A stretch of 64,000 nucleotides of DNA from Paragonimus westermani (GCA_008508345.1 QNGE01001240.1:36563-100562), one strand, 5' to 3'. Numbered from the stretch's first letter, positions 24,266 to 38,214 are shown. Notes: generated from the sequence alone by a model not told the origin. Translations and numbers: made by a program.

Positions 24266-27200
24266 GTAAAGTCACTATCCCTCACCAAAAGTTATGGTCA
24301 GCTGAGTTCACATTGAAATAGCTGATCAAGCTCACATATTTTGGGCACGTTAACTGTGTATGACGAAACGACAGCAATAAAACATTTCTCAGTAAATTTT
24401 TATCAGGTCTGCTATTAGTCAACTATTAAATGGCAGCCTATCTGAAGACCGAGTGGTGCAACAAATATTTCGGTCGTTTTAACCGTCAGAGTAGACTCAA
24501 CGAAACATTCAGTCATATTCGCTAGTGACCACATCTGTACGCAGATGTCCAGCAGCAACAAGATCGCAAATGGATCTATATAAAAATATTCCTATCGGAC
24601 GAAGATCAGCAGAAATATTTACCTGAAAAGCAAGCCTAAGATCAGCATTAAAGAGTGTGCAATAGTGTCTTGGATATTATTAACAACCTTCATTGATTGC
24701 CATCACATTAAAGCTCGGTTTGATAACTTTCCCCGAAATAACAAAAGGTCCCCGTTAGTTTCATCATTGAACTCGTCGTCGGACTTTACGTGAGCTTGTA
24801 GGTACCTCTATAATGAAAGGTACAAACTGTAAAGAAGTACGTTGTGTCGATAAACTTGCAATCGTGTGACGGGTCTCAATCCAAATATAATGTCCGGTCA
24901 GTGTGAATTTTGTTTTACAACAAGACCATAACGCCCGTCAACTTTGTCGAAACCACTAGATCACGTGAGAAGTTATTCTCACAATGAGCTACAAGACGCT
25001 CGATATAATTGTGGAGTAGCAAAAGAACTTTCAAAGGAAACAACTGGCTTTGAAAACGTCTTCAATATTCTAAAAGTGTTGCATATTCGGAAGAATATTT
25101 GTCAACGTATTTGCAGTTGAATGAGCAAACGAAGAAGTTACCAAATGCTTCGAGCTCACTGAAATCACCGTTGGGAACAACTACAAAAGTTTCTCTGCCG
25201 AAGTTGACTCAAATTCCACGGTGGAAATGTCTGAGCTCTAATCGGTGGTGGGGAAATAAGTTGACAAATCTAGTTTGGATAAGTCTACCACACAGCTCCA
25301 CTGTCGTTTGGTAATTCGCGTGCGTTTCCCCATTCGAGTTCTCGGGCCTACAGTGAGTTGCAATACGAGTAAAAGGTAATCATGCTGCACCGCTCATGTG
25401 ATTGGAATTGAATCACACCATCGGTATCCACAACTGATCGTTGGTCATAACTTGGTTAAGTCATTTGAACTATTGAATACCCATTATCCATTTCATCGTG
25501 ATAATAAGATATACGCAATCCATTTGTTTATTCTCATCAAATGACGGTATTGAAAACCTATTCATACGGGTTTAGCGTATGACAAATAATAAAGAAACGA
25601 AAGGATGCAATCTTACTGGGACGAATCGTTTCAAAGGTAAATCAGCAAGATTGTTTACTTTAGCACCTTCCGCTGAAGGAAGATAGTTTGGTTGACAACG
25701 CTTTACAAAACTCGAAAACCTTGAAGTTTGCGTGTGTGTAACAGGACCACAAACGAAGGGACGCACTGACCAATATGACCGGTTAGGATTAAGTGCCTCA
25801 TGATAGAAGACGCCAGGTTCTTGCTAGGATGTTGGCACGTTGACCTGCATTGGGTCGTTGTCCGCACTAACCATTTGGAGATCTGCCCCGCCTCATTCTG
25901 TCGCAAGTTCTGATCCGTTCTGCCAACGTATTTATCAGCGCAATATCAGGCGAACTGGCAGATGAAATGAGAGGCAATAATCAATGGGGGCATTGCAGAT
26001 CAACCCTGTAGGCGGAAAGTAACAAATGCAATTCTGCTGTGGAATCAATGTGATCAGTAGCGAATTTCAACTTTCGACCTACATCATTGATACTGAAGGT
26101 TCAGGTGTAAGAAAAATTGATGAAACGTCATTTCTTTGGCGCTGGTTGTCATTGGGAGTTGACCAATCATTTCTTGCAATGAAGTTTAAGAAACTTGGCC
26201 GGACAGCAGCAACAAACAGAACATTCCTCAAGAACTCCTCTTCAACTATTGGGCGACAGGCCATGCACCATTTTCTTGACAGATGCAAAGAAGTTTGCTC
26301 TACATTGCATTTGTAAGCCATGGATGCAAATGAAGAGTTGTAAATACCACCAGTTCCCTGTAACTCACCGATAAACAGACCAGCCAAGTATGAAATCCAA
26401 GCGCCTAAAGATCAGAATATCTAGTTGACCTAGCTGTGAAACCGCTTACCCCACCCTAGTTAACTGCACGTGACGTTCGTTCATCTCAGCTTTATCGCCA
26501 TGCGTTAAACCCAAGAAAATGAATACTTTGTGCAATCCACCAGTGGGAATAAACGAAATGCTTACATTCCACAGTGTACGTCTTCTTACCGCCTTGCTGA
26601 GCTGAATCAGCTTTTAAGGGTGATTAAAATTTAAACGTGGGGATGGTCTAGACGGGGTGCATTTCACAGGTATCAAAATCAGTGTGAAATTCTATAGAAC
26701 TACACATGCCGGTTGTATGGCAATAGGTTGAACGCAACCAAAAATTGAACGGATAAACTGAAGCCTTACACATTAGTCCCCGTAACATTAGACGTTGAAG
26801 AAGTTAGCCAACGTTTACAAACTGCATGTATATAGCTCAGCATTGATTGTTTATTTTAAATAAAGCGTCTGGGATTCGTACATCAAGCTGATGGTCTTGG
26901 TTTACCAGACTCCACAGAGTTCACTTTTGTGTAGCATGCATTCAAAACTACATCATTAGTCCAGCCTAGCTGTTTGATATCAGTTTAAAACCAACGCACG
27001 TATGGAGCAATGACCAAGTTATATGAAGATCAAATCGTGACCTAATTACAGCCGAAATACATACGGATACTACTGATATATAGTCAGAGATTTGGTTGAT
27101 CAGGCTGAACAACACTCATATGTCAGCGTGAAAAAAATATATTAATACTATGAGGTTACTAGAAAATCAATCTACGTGGTTCGTTTGCCAGAACAAGACC

Positions 27201-27582
27201 TGGGGGACAAAATGGGCAGATTCTCAAGTTAGATGACCATAGATCTAATGAGGTGAACAAGTCGGGCGATAATTGCAAACAGAAGTGGTTCAATAAGAGT
27301 ATTCTATAGGTAAGAGTTTAGTACTGCCCATAGGAAATTTGGTTTGGATGTGAAGCAGATACATGCCGTCTACCGGTTGAGCTACGTTCAGCAGCTCACC
27401 GTTTTCCAGGACTTCCTCATTAGTTTAGTTTGCATGCAGAAAAGCAGTTTTCTGTCTGTCCCACTGAAATGCCTACCTTGAAGTTTATTTCCGAATATGT
27501 GATTTGTTCTTTGCAAATACATGACCATGTGGAGTCCTGATAGAGCAAAACAGTTACGTAATATCATTATTTTTACAACTAG
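24266..27582. other. Intron containing a retroelement relic
   Basis: The main content is a decayed minus-strand retroelement at about 25540-26390. The rest shows no exon. The phases of 24265 and 27583 fit each other directly, so no exon needs to be placed here. Confidence 0.6.
25540..26390 (-). mobile_element. Degenerate retroelement fragment with GIY-YIG-like end (Penelope-like?)
   Basis: Read on the minus strand, a frame carries YVGRT followed by SKWLV, then the segment SSIMRHLILTGH and later LQGFRVL. This is the layout of the C-terminal GIY-YIG endonuclease of Penelope-like and related retroelements: Y-(V/I)-G-R-T, then S-A-I-x-R-H-L-x-x-T-G-H. Further upstream on the same strand (26079-26387), a frame holds EEFLRNVLFVAAVRPSFLNF, resembling the L-R-N-x-L then P-x-x-F-x-N link before the endonuclease. 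Stops and frameshifts show it is inactive. The exact boundaries and the family are uncertain. Confidence 0.6.
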
Positions 27583-27749
27583 CTCCGCAGCTCGGTCATG
27601 GATTCGCTCTCTATGTTCAGAACGCAAGACTTACTTTCGAACTGCGTACAGCTAAAAGACAACTGTTGATTAGCGCACCCATGATCAAACAGCCATTTAG
27701 ATGGACAAATGTGGCTGTGATTTGGAAAAAAGACGCAAAACAACTGGTG
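27583..27749 (+). CDS. Adhesion GPCR exon: middle of jelly-roll module 1
   Basis: A 167-base exon. The acceptor ATTTTTACAACTAG fits phase 1 from 24265 and gives an Ala codon. A second AG eight bases later does not keep phase. The donor is GGTG|GTGAGT, phase 0. It encodes PQLGHGFALYVQNARLTF and then RWTNVAVIWKKDAKQLV. G-x-x-x-A-L-Y-V followed by W-T-x-V-A-V-x-W is the core of LamG_3 jelly rolls, equivalent to RWINIGVFW, QWTHLAIVW and TWVNLGLTW in later modules. The open frame upstream and the downstream read-through are intronic. Confidence 0.9.
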
Positions 27750-29684
27750 GTGAGTGGTTTGCGAATAAACGTATTTTTCGGTTCATTTTTCTGTGGGATA
27801 TGGTGTAGTACACTTTCCCATTACCAGTTTGTTTTTATAATAACTACGAATCTTTGCAAATTCTTGAAGAATATGTTCCAACTTGTCCACTTAAACCGCG
27901 TTTCTTAACGTGATCTGTTTTTACCGTTGTTGTTGTAATCTTAAACTAAGGCAGTTTGAAAGAGCTTTTTGTTCAGTTGTACACAGAGGCGCTAAAACAC
28001 ATTGGGTTACATTGAAAACTTCAACAACAAATATGGGTGGATAGCCTCAGTACCATCACACCATTATGTCAGAATTGAGCATGGAAACATGAGAACTATG
28101 TGGAATGTTAGAGTAATCACTAAGCTGTACTTGGTTAAACACAATACGACTGTTGTCTGACACTATTTTTCATCGTGACCAACAGCCTCTTTGTGTCATC
28201 AGACCTAGTCTAAGAATCAAAAGTGTCCAAATGAAGAAAGCATTGACGTAGTACACCAGATACGTTGAGTAGATAGATGAGCTGTCCCATTCTGGAGAAA
28301 TTCTGTCCCTCCTTAGCACTGTCAGTGTGTTGCTTCACCACGCATATCTACCTTCTCTTAACTTACTAATGGCAGAAGGTGAACACTGTCCGAACATCCA
28401 CTGCGTGGGTTGGTCAGGCTTAGCAGTCCCATAAGAGGACCAACGGCACTGTTGCCGTATGTACCCAGACTATCAGAGTGACTGAAATCATACAGTCACC
28501 GCAGTTGGTGTGATCTTCCATTTTGCACCTCGGTTTGGGCTGTAAGTCTCATAATCTCAGCATATTGTTAACTAACGCCGACAAATGTTGGGCTATGTTA
28601 TTGCCTTTGGTAACTATGCATCACCACTCAGTGCAGACGCGACCTTACTACCGATATCACATTAAGTATAACGTTTATGATAAACTGGCAAACTGAAACA
28701 TCTGATCTCATGAGGATATCGTTATCTATCCTTGAAGAATCCGAAGTAAAACAGTACGATATGTGTGCGCTAAATCTTTCGGTCTCTACAAACATCTGTT
28801 AGTAGTGTCATAGAGACATTTTCCCTAGCAACAGCGACGGAAACAGTAGGCGATTGGGTTTGTATGAAACATCAACTGTTAACTACTCCAGAGCGGACAA
28901 AATGCATGTGTTAGCGGTTTATGCACATACACAGCCCGACGGCGAGTAATGATCAACATTACCGCGGAGAAAGTAAGCCATTAAGGATTTCGATTGCGCA
29001 ATAATTGTTGAAACGAGTTTGCAGGGTGGACAACTTGAGCTGTTTTTGTTGTGTTTTCCAATGGATGAGATCGAGTTTCGGCCCAATCGCTTTGTTGCCA
29101 ATGCCTGATGAGTTATCACACACACCATCCACTTAGGCATAGGTTCAGCAATTCTTCGTCGTAGGCGTTGATTCGTCCATCTGCCAAGAAAATATTGAAT
29201 TCAGATGTGTAAATTTTCCTCGTCTTTGTCTGCAAATCATTATATCTAAATTTTGAACTTTCACTTCAAATCATGTTTACTTGTGTGTTGGTATTTGGTC
29301 AGAATGACTGGGTGAAATATGTGGGATTGCTAGCTGAGTTTCTCATTTGGTCACTAACGTGTCGGTACCAGATGAGGTGACGTCAACAGTCCTTAAAAAT
29401 CTGAGTTTACAAGCCCGATGTTTGGTAACCAAAAACCGAGTTACCAAATCCCTTAAGAGTTCCAGTCATCTCAGATCAAGCGTAGTTACTGCGTAAACTA
29501 AGTACAGTTCAGATGCAGTTACATTTGACGTCTAAAATGGCACCATTACCTATCTGTCATTCAAACAAGTAAATTGCATTTTGAATTTCCGAGAATATTT
29601 TGTACAGTGCACTAAAAATCAACGTGTGAGAGACTATCAACATTCCGTACCGGCCGATTACATTGTTTTCCACCACCTGAACAG
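27750..29684. other. Intron; nothing recognised
   Basis: No coding frame, repeat family or structured element that I can support. The phase-0 donor at 27749 joins the phase-0 acceptor at 29684 in frame. Confidence 0.5.
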
Positions 29685-29895
29685 TTACTTGTCGATCGTC
29701 ATGTGGTCGCTGAGAAGTTCGATTACGATGGAAATGCCTATGTGGGTTACGCAACGCCACCTTCTTCACTATGGATTGGTTGTTTTGTGGATTCGAAAGG
29801 AGGAGCAGCAACGACCACAACTGGTATGGCCATCTCGGATATAGTGCTTTGGTACTGGCCGCTTGCACAGCTCAATTTAATCACTGGCGCAATGG
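29685..29895 (+). CDS. Adhesion GPCR exon: end of jelly-roll module 1
   Basis: A 211-base exon with acceptor TTTTCCACCACCTGAACAG (phase 0) and donor AATGG|GTGAGT (phase 1). It begins LLVDRHVVAEKFDYDG, which continues the W-x-x-D-x-K-Q-L-V strand of the previous exon exactly as in LamG_3 domains. It later has GMAISDIVLWYWPLAQ, matching LSDLVIWHRSLLE in module 2, the conserved D-x-V-x-W-x-x-x-L element near the end of the fold. The start of the exon is fixed by phase and by the strand continuity. The longer open frame to 29945 is read-through past a strong donor. Confidence 0.9.
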
Positions 29896-32800
29896 GTGAG
29901 TGTCCCCTTTCCACGCAGGCTATAAGATACGACGCTTCCGTTTAAGTCTGTTCGCTGTTGTTATGGTCGACTCAATCGAGTTGTAATTTTTGGTTAAAGC
30001 TAGTGCAGCTGCAACCTTCAGTGTGCCGTGAAGGCAGAAAAAAATTATGTTTAACAGACTGCCTCCTTATCCGTGTAAGTGACACAGTGAACAGTGGTTG
30101 ATAATGACGTTCATTTGTTACGCGTCCATGTGGAGAATGAGGAAGAAGAACTGTTGGTAAGTAGTGTCAGTATGAGATGGAAGAACGTTGTTTAAAACTA
30201 TCTCATTTCAAGCAGAGAACAATAATTGGCTTATGATCTGCAGACAAACAGCCTAATTTGAATTGGGAATAGAATCCTGCACTCAAATCGATTTTTATAT
30301 GGTTCTCATTGTTTACTTTCGCTGGTGAGCTTAACTCAATCGCAAAGATCGTCTAAGTGAATATAACGTTCATATCAATAAGCTTAATTGACTTTTACCA
30401 CTTCCGAACTCTTCAAATTCAAGCTTAGTCAGTCGGAAAATAAGTTAGCGAGACAGATAAAGGTGATCTAACTCGGTCAATATATTGTTCATGTCCTTGT
30501 TTCGACTTATCATTAGATGAACCCAGTCATTAGCCTATCCGCTGACAAAGAAATGACTGGTTGTCATTCTCAGTACACGGTCCAACAGCTTGATCCGGTA
30601 TATTTTGAAGGAACAGCTGGTTTGAATTTCACATCCCAATAACACTTTCTTGGTCCTATCGCTGACCGGTTGATGTGACCGGATGCATGTCGTGAAAAGT
30701 AGACATTGAGTGTTTGATACATTTCGCAATTTTACGTCCTTCGTTGTGACCCACTTGTTTTTCGGGCGTTTTCGTAGTCTGGAAATAATTTGCCTTAGTA
30801 CATGTGGAGTTCCCGTAAGGCTTCTTGATAACACGTCAAATGTGAAGATTGCTGTAAAACATGCCAGCCGATATCGAGATAACCGGAAACTACATGCAAG
30901 ACACCTTATCCAAATAATTATTCGGACTTCCTTTCCTTAGGCTCATAGGGTTATTTGCTGTGTAAAGCGTTTGTCTTACACGACAGCTCAGCGAATGTTG
31001 CATCTGATCGAAACATCGATGGATTTTCAGACTTTCAGAAAATCTGGTCAGCAGCTTTCGTTTTATCACATGTTATACACGGAGCTCCGAGGTTATGACC
31101 ACACGAATCGAAAATTTCGCAGGGAACTGCTTCCAAAAATAGCGTTAGCGAACGCTTCACAAGATGACAACAATCATGTGTAAGATGCTTGTTTGCAATA
31201 ACGTGATGAGTGAAACTCTGCTGGACTTCTTGAATACTGTTCCCGTGTAATCTTTGAATAAGTGGTACTTGGCGAAGGCAATCGTTTCACATCCGATGCA
31301 GTATTAAGAACATACCTCATGGAAAGATGTTACTATACAGTTCCACACATGAAGGAGTCCAGTTGTTCAGGCTGCATGGCATGCTTCCCGTCTTATCAAG
31401 GAAACACTCGTGTGCACTAGTCCGTTAGACCAACAATCTTGGTGAACTTTGGTGATTTGTGACTAATCCAAGAGGTCAAGTTCACGAAAGCCAACACTTA
31501 GCCGATAATCAGTGGAGTGGAAGCTTATCAGCTGATCCCAATCACAGAGACCTTCACACATTTTACTGGACACTGACGCGTACCACACACTATCATATCG
31601 GGCAGGAGCCAAGCAGGAAAGTTTGCTGCTACTTAATTGGCTGAAGTCTTTCTCGTGCATCAACGCCGCCAGGATTACACTTACCCTGTGATTAGCGTCG
31701 TCTCTGGCATATTTTCTTGAGTGATTGCCCTTCAACATCGAAATTTCATTTAAGTTACTGATCAAACACCCAATACGTATACACTCGAATAGTAGTCGTA
31801 CATAGTTGATTTTCAAGTCTTACAAATGAATTTATCGTTGAGAATACTTCAAACACAGCATTCAACCCCAACCTCTATCATATTCATGTTCAGTGGGTTT
31901 GATTAATAATCGCCAATCCATCTGTCTTTAAACCGACGATAGCTTCACAACGAACTGCCTTATTTTGATAAATCAAACGCTTGACAGCTAAGCAGTGCTT
32001 CTCACATGAGCGTTATTGGCCAACGGAAATGGATGTTCAGTCGTGTGACTGCGATCAGACCGGTTGCGTTATTGGCATTAAGTTGAGTAACCACAGCCGC
32101 ACTAGCACTGCGCGGAAAACTGAGCCGCAGAATTATTAAAGTAGACAATACGATCAGTCTATGCATAAACATACAAGACGCAGGAAGGGTTGAAGCAGGT
32201 GTTGAATCACTGGACATGCCTACAGACACGCTTCGTCAGCAAGTTCGAAACGGAACTAACTCTCATGAGCCCAGGACATCAAGATGCATTACGTGTTGGT
32301 GGGTTTGACGAGATGTACCCAAATAGACACTGGCATGTGCTACCGCTAGAAAACAAAAATATTCCAAACCACTTTATAAGGTGTTTTATGTTGATAGTGA
32401 TCACTGGTTCACTCTCATCCCCGGAGTTCGTGGTTGGATTGGGCAAAGGATAGCATTGTGTCAACTGTGGGAGTTGTCCATATTAATTGGCACTTAATTA
32501 AGATTCATTTTTAGACCAGTTGGATAGGAGCTTGATAGGCAAACCGAACAGAGGCTGCTCAAGTGGACCGTAAGTATCGTTTACTGTCGACTCAACTTCG
32601 CACGTTTTGAAGAAAATGAAATCCGTTTTTATAGAACTCATCAACGTTACATTCTACCTCCCGCCATGTTTGACAGAAATGCAGACGCTGCCCGCCTTCT
32701 GTAAACACTCCATCGATATTGGTGTGAAACAAATCACAATTGGGCTCTCTACTCTGATAAATGAAACTGTAAGTAGCACTATAACGCACCGTTTGATGAA

Positions 32801-33617
32801 AAAAGCTCAAATCTGCCACGCTGGCAATCATAGTAACAGGGAGTTGACACAATATGTTCATGATCGGAAATTATTTGTTGCCATATCAACTTAACATGGT
32901 CGTCGGTGTCCCGCCCTCAAAATCTGCATCACTTAAAATATCGAAGCGTCATCGCCGGAGCGTGAGAATGCAGCTCATTAATGTGCCGACCGCGAATTAA
33001 CTCAGAGTTCTGGTTTTACATACTCTGCAAACTTGTGTTTCAATACGATTGCAAGCGTACGCAATCCTATGGTGAACGCTACTTAAATGACCTGGCATAC
33101 ATCAGTCATCGCTGCATTCACCAAGGTTTCTATAATGTGTTACCGCATAGTACCACAATTTAATACGTATTATTGTGAATACGCAGAAAGTGTTTGCGTC
33201 CCTCACTCTTGAAGCAGTCTTACTCGGTCACTTACCTCCAACAGTGCTGCCGAATAAACGAAGATTTATGGTGTTAACTTGATTTTGCGCCCTTGCCTCA
33301 TCCGATTAGACGGATCGATTGGACCATATGACGCAGGTCATAGCTCTATTGAGAGCAGTCATTCAGGTAACTGGTGTGTCACCAGTTGGAATAGGAGCAG
33401 TTTAAACAGAAAATTTCACTCGAACAACCGTAGATTTAATCACAAGTTCCCGAAAAGATGAAGAAATTCTGATATCCGATCAATAACTTCTTCACACGAA
33501 ATCTGCATCCCAGAACCCGAAAGGGAAAAGCGGTTGAAAAACTGTAGAGTAATCTGGCACAGACCGACCACTTTCATCAACCTTGGTTTGAAAACGTTCT
33601 ACTTACTATTCTAACAG
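29896..33617. other. Intron; nothing recognised
   Basis: Several open frames of 60-117 codons occur on both strands (for example 31463-31816 minus and 32607-32894 plus). None has a domain, and none carries a matched acceptor and donor in phase. The flanking exons join in phase through a Glu codon without another exon. Confidence 0.5.
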
Positions 33618-33901
33618 AGTTCTATCTGATGCATGGGCGTGAAAAACCAGCTAACGATTCGAGCTCCGACGCTGCCACATCGCGCCGTGAAGTTGACTAT
33701 ACGGAACTCGTTGAGGAATACAATCCGTGGGGAGATAAAATTCCCATCTCAGACAATCCATTCTACCAAGTGGCTGACTACTACGAACCAATGCAAACAG
33801 AGACTGCACGAGGCATCCTTTCGGCTGATGTGTCGCTCATTGTCAATTCTGAGCGCAATCGGAACGCCTATCGGATCGACACATACGACGGGTTTGCTCT
33901 G
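33618..33901 (+). CDS. Adhesion GPCR exon: linker between jelly-roll modules 1 and 2
   Basis: The acceptor is strong (CTACTTACTATTCTAACAG) and phase 1. The peptide starts FYLMHGREKPANDSSSD. Then comes an acidic stretch with VDYTELVEEYNPWGD, and later ILSADVSLIV and YRIDTYDGFAL. This is an inter-module linker like those at 23819 and 40045. The end is uncertain. To meet the phase-0 start at 37910, the best donor is the GC-type site CTCTG|GCAAGT at 33902. The only in-frame GT options are weak (GTGTCG, GTCAAT, GTTCCT). The frame itself stays open to a stop at 33944. Confidence 0.75.
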
Positions 33902-36900
33902 GCAAGTTTTGTTCCTCGTGCACGCGAATATTCCTATATTTTGTAATCATAAAGCGTTCGCTGCAGTGTGAGACAATGAAATGGATAGCTTAACAATACT
34001 AAAACCTAAACTCGGAGTAATACAGCCGACCAGCGCTGTAGCACATAACGTAGTAACTCGCTGTCGGTCTCGTCATCATCGACTGTTAATTAGCCGAGTG
34101 TCACACCTCAGGCAATCGACCCTTAAGAATACCGTGTTCAGTTAGCCAACCAGAACCGCCACTTGACCTGCATTGATATGCAAAGCCATAATCAGCTTCA
34201 CGCTAACCAACGCACTCAGTTTGCAAGCACACACTATGACCTGTCAGATCCAAAGTCATACACCTACTGTATTCCAAAGGTCAACGCTTGCAATAAATTA
34301 CCATTTAACAAAACGGCCACCTATCGTCCTTTCGACGCATGGTTAACATGATTCTTCGAGTCCGCGTTAACGACATATATCACGGAGTGGCTGAGGTCAT
34401 TGGGAACACTGAGAAAGGGAGGTGATGAGGCAGAGTGAAACACAGTGAGGTGAACAACGATGTACAAGCGAACTACAAATCTTTGTTTGACAGCAGAGAA
34501 TTGCCGCCACGCATAAAACTCAACGCCTACTTGACTTGACCGAGCTGAAGCTGTGCCCAATGGCTAATTCCCCGGTGAACGTTGTTGAGTTGTAGACCGT
34601 TGTTCCTGGTATTTAGTTTTTATATTTTGTAACCTACACATGTTTAATTTCATCGAAGGCGATCATTGCGCCCTACTACTAAATCCACAGCAGAGCGCCA
34701 CTGGTGAGGAATGTTTAGGTTGTTAATTAGCAGATCAAAGAAAATTCAAATGCTCAGGGATAGGAATTGACTGCATCGAGGAGAAACACAGTCAATACTT
34801 GTCAACAGGGATGCGTTCAATTTGAGCCAAGCCGCTGGAATGAGGTTTGAGCAAGCTGTTAACAGGAATTCGTGTATTTTGTTTGCGGGTTTGTGAGCAT
34901 GGACGTGTGGGCCAAGAGCGTGCACAATCAACAGTAAACTTCTTCTGCAACTGTTGCACAGTACAATATAATCTAACCGTGGTCAGCTCTGAGGATGCGA
35001 CTTGGCGGCGTTGCGCTAACCTGGAATGTGTTTTCAGCGAATCACGTTGCCATCTGTTGATAAGTAACTTCGAACTTTCCCATCTTAGCAGAAATTCTCT
35101 GACTAGTCTCTAGTCTATAGGATCGGAATGCACAGGTGACCACATGCACCGTTTGTTCCTTGTGACCTTCTTGGTGTGACTGGATGATATCCAACGAGAT
35201 TTGTAGATTATTACGAATGGTGGTACTAAATAGACTGGAGGTGATGGTAATTATGAACGATGTTCAGAAGAATCATTAAATGAACACTGTTCAGTCAGTT
35301 TCAATAAAATGTGCAGTGTTGCGATCCACCTCATAACTGGGCACTATGAAACCTCCGTACTTGGCCATGACCCACAACTTCAACACAACCGGCAGGTTGT
35401 GTGTATGGTCTCAGTGTTATAGCATTGTCTGTGCGATAGAACGGTTTAGGTAACGTAGTGTATCCTATAGATGATTACCAATAGCTGGATATGGCAAGTC
35501 TTGCATTCTGTGACAGTCCGATACCAGACATTTCTTTTCATGAATACATTGGGATTTTGAGCTTGCTCATCATTAGAATGAACATCACCCTTGTCTGTAA
35601 AACAGTGTAGCTCGGAGTATCAAGAGCGTATCAAACTTGCTCACAGACGAGATAAAACTCACGAGTGTGATTAGACGCTAATCCATTTTGGACAGGTAGA
35701 GGCGAACGTAAATTTGTTGCTTCGAATGGATGTATTTTCAGTCGACAAGTTCGTCCAATAGTCGCAGTACGCAGAAAACAAAGAACATATTTTAGCGACT
35801 GTGGAGTTTTCATCAAATATGGGTTAATTATAAACTTGTCGAGATAAGTAAGAGGTAGTAAGTGGCCCATAGATAATCTTCCTAGAAGACCGTAGTTAAA
35901 AGCAATCAATGAATCTGTGTAGATGAAACCTCTGAGATAAATATGTTGGACTACAAGACGTTTGGACGTGGGTCGAAATTCAGCGAGTGTTTACATGTAA
36001 CAGTTGTGTCCACGGCAAGAAACGATTGGCAGTTCAATACCTGGTGGAAGTCAGCCTTCATTTCTCAGTAACAGTTCGATGAATTTATAAAATCTTCAGC
36101 TGTATTGCTCCTGTTGTTAGTTCGAGGTGAACATCCGTAAGGATCTCCATGAGCGAACTAGAAAACTTTGACAGTATTACACACATCCAACTGTTAAACA
36201 GGCCAGGGGGAAAACTCTGGTGGAAGTAAAATTGTTTGGAGAAAAATGTGGGTAGCAGGAACTACAGGCGATGAAGACTCAAGCAAAGGTGTTGTTTGCG
36301 TGGTTGAATTTCGATTCGGCTTCTAAAGAGTATAGGGCAAACGAAAGATCGTTTATTTGAAGGATGTTAAACGGACTTTGGTTGACAATGTCAAATGAAC
36401 TGATGAGTTGTGAACCGCAGGGGAATACATAAAATTTACTCAAGAAAACAACACAGACAAATGAGTGGGCAATTCATCTAGTTTGTTAGGCCGTTTGAAC
36501 TGAATCTGAGACAACGGACCGATCCGAATACTCGTTAAACTGACAGAGATCCGGCGATGCTGGTGTGCTTCGGACTTCAGAACATCACTACAAATAGACT
36601 GGCGATCGATCATTTATGGTTTCAACTCAAACCGCCACTGGGGGTTCGACGATCAGCAAACAGCAATGTTCTGTGTCACGCATATCTATGTGTTACAATC
36701 TTGACTGGCCTGAGGAAGTTTGTGTGATTGACTAATGACGTGTTACTACAGCTTCAATTCCAATCGTGCAATTCTCTGCTTTTCTTTTAATCACGAACGA
36801 GTATCGGCATTTGGTTACTGATCTGACCTTACATGCTCGATTCCACGAACCCTCACACCTAGTTGTTTGTGAACAAACACGCAACCTTAAAATTACTTTA

Positions 36901-37909
36901 AAATTTGTCAACTTTTTCGCACCAATACTTTTGTCTGGTGTCATGGGTTGAAATCACCAAGTAAAATCGGCTGAAAGGTGATTGTGTTGACACAGTCATC
37001 GTTTTTCTCATTAATTCAAAAGTCCTGCAGACCTGTCAGCAGCTAACTTTCCATCTTGATATCACATCGAACATAAGTTAGTGTATATCCATCTATAATA
37101 AGTCCGTGTGGAAGCACAGATCTCGTTATTCGTCAGTTATCTTTTATATTCAACTTGCATTTGCAATTTTTACGAAGAAACACAAAAAGAATCATATATG
37201 CATGAAACTACACGTCAAAATGAGACATTTGAGGTGGTATCACGAAATGCTAACTCAGTGTCCCGATAGTTTGTGAGTAAGAGAGCTAGTGCGCCCATCT
37301 AAACTGCCTCACCACAGCGGCTGAACTCACTTTGTGGGCAGATGACGGACCAACCCAGCGTATCGTCGAAGTGCAGCCACAATATACACGGCTGTGTTGA
37401 TTAAAATTCAGTCTCATTGATTTAGTCGTATGAGTGACAGTTTTTCAATGGAACCAAGTTGAAGATCAACACACAGTACTGAAATCACATCAGCAAATTT
37501 CTTGATTTCATCTCTTGTTTGACCTGTATACGTCAAGCTGCGTACTCCCGTGAATAAACAGGCTTCTATTGGTACGATTCGATCATCAAGGATGAACTGG
37601 TGGGAAGCACAGCTCTCACCTTCGTTTAGAGTTGGCCAACAAGCCTGTCTAGGCAGACATACTTGAAAGTTCGTGGTAATACGAATCGACCATCATAAGA
37701 ATGTAATCGTATTCATGACAGAATGATTGCGAATGACAGTCGAGCAGGCCCGAGCAGTAGTGGACAATCAAGTGCTGGACAGAAATACTGTTCGTGAGAA
37801 ATTAATGCTAGCCAGGTTTATGTATGAGTAGTTTCACGATAAACATTTTCTGTCATGATTTTTTAATATCCACCTTAAAATGCACGATCATTCTCTTCAT
37901 CCTCTATAG
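33902..37909. other. Intron; nothing recognised
   Basis: About 4 kb without a supported exon. Open frames at 34321-34560 and 35631-35909 (minus) and 34847-35113 (plus) show no domain. No repeat family was identified by eye. Confidence 0.45.
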
Positions 37910-38090
37910 CTTCGTACGTTTGGTGCATCTCGATGTCCGACCTCCATGGGCGCTTGTCAAGAGGGACTTTCTGTGGGTGTGTGGTTGCTGATTCCGTCAT
38001 TGCTGGTCGAAAACACGCAGATTCTTGATATTTTTCAGATAGGCAATGACATAAAATTGTCTATTTGTGAAGGACAGTTGAATGTGTTCG
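37910..38090 (+). CDS. Adhesion GPCR exon: first half of jelly-roll module 2
   Basis: A 181-base exon with acceptor TTCTCTTCATCCTCTATAG (phase 0) and donor GTTCG|GTAAGC (phase 1). It starts LRTFGASRCPTSMGACQEGL and continues SVGVWLLIPSLLVENTQ. The two cysteines before G-L-S-x-x-x-W mark the module start, as in modules 1, 3, 4 and 6. It ends ICEGQLNVF. The intron that follows is only 124 bp. Confidence 0.92.
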
Positions 38091-38214
38091 GTAAGCTTTG
38101 TAGGTTCTGCTCCTTATGGTTTGGTTTTCTGGGTTTCTTTCCCTGCCCGTGTTAAATTACTTCCAAGTGGGCAACCATTGAATATTCTGTACCTGTCGTT
38201 CGTTTCATCTGTAG

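Noticed and set aside
27337..27400. Minus-strand TAGCTCAACCGGTAGAC, tRNA D-arm-like
   Set aside because: No B-box or cloverleaf follows. Too little to call a tRNA or SINE.
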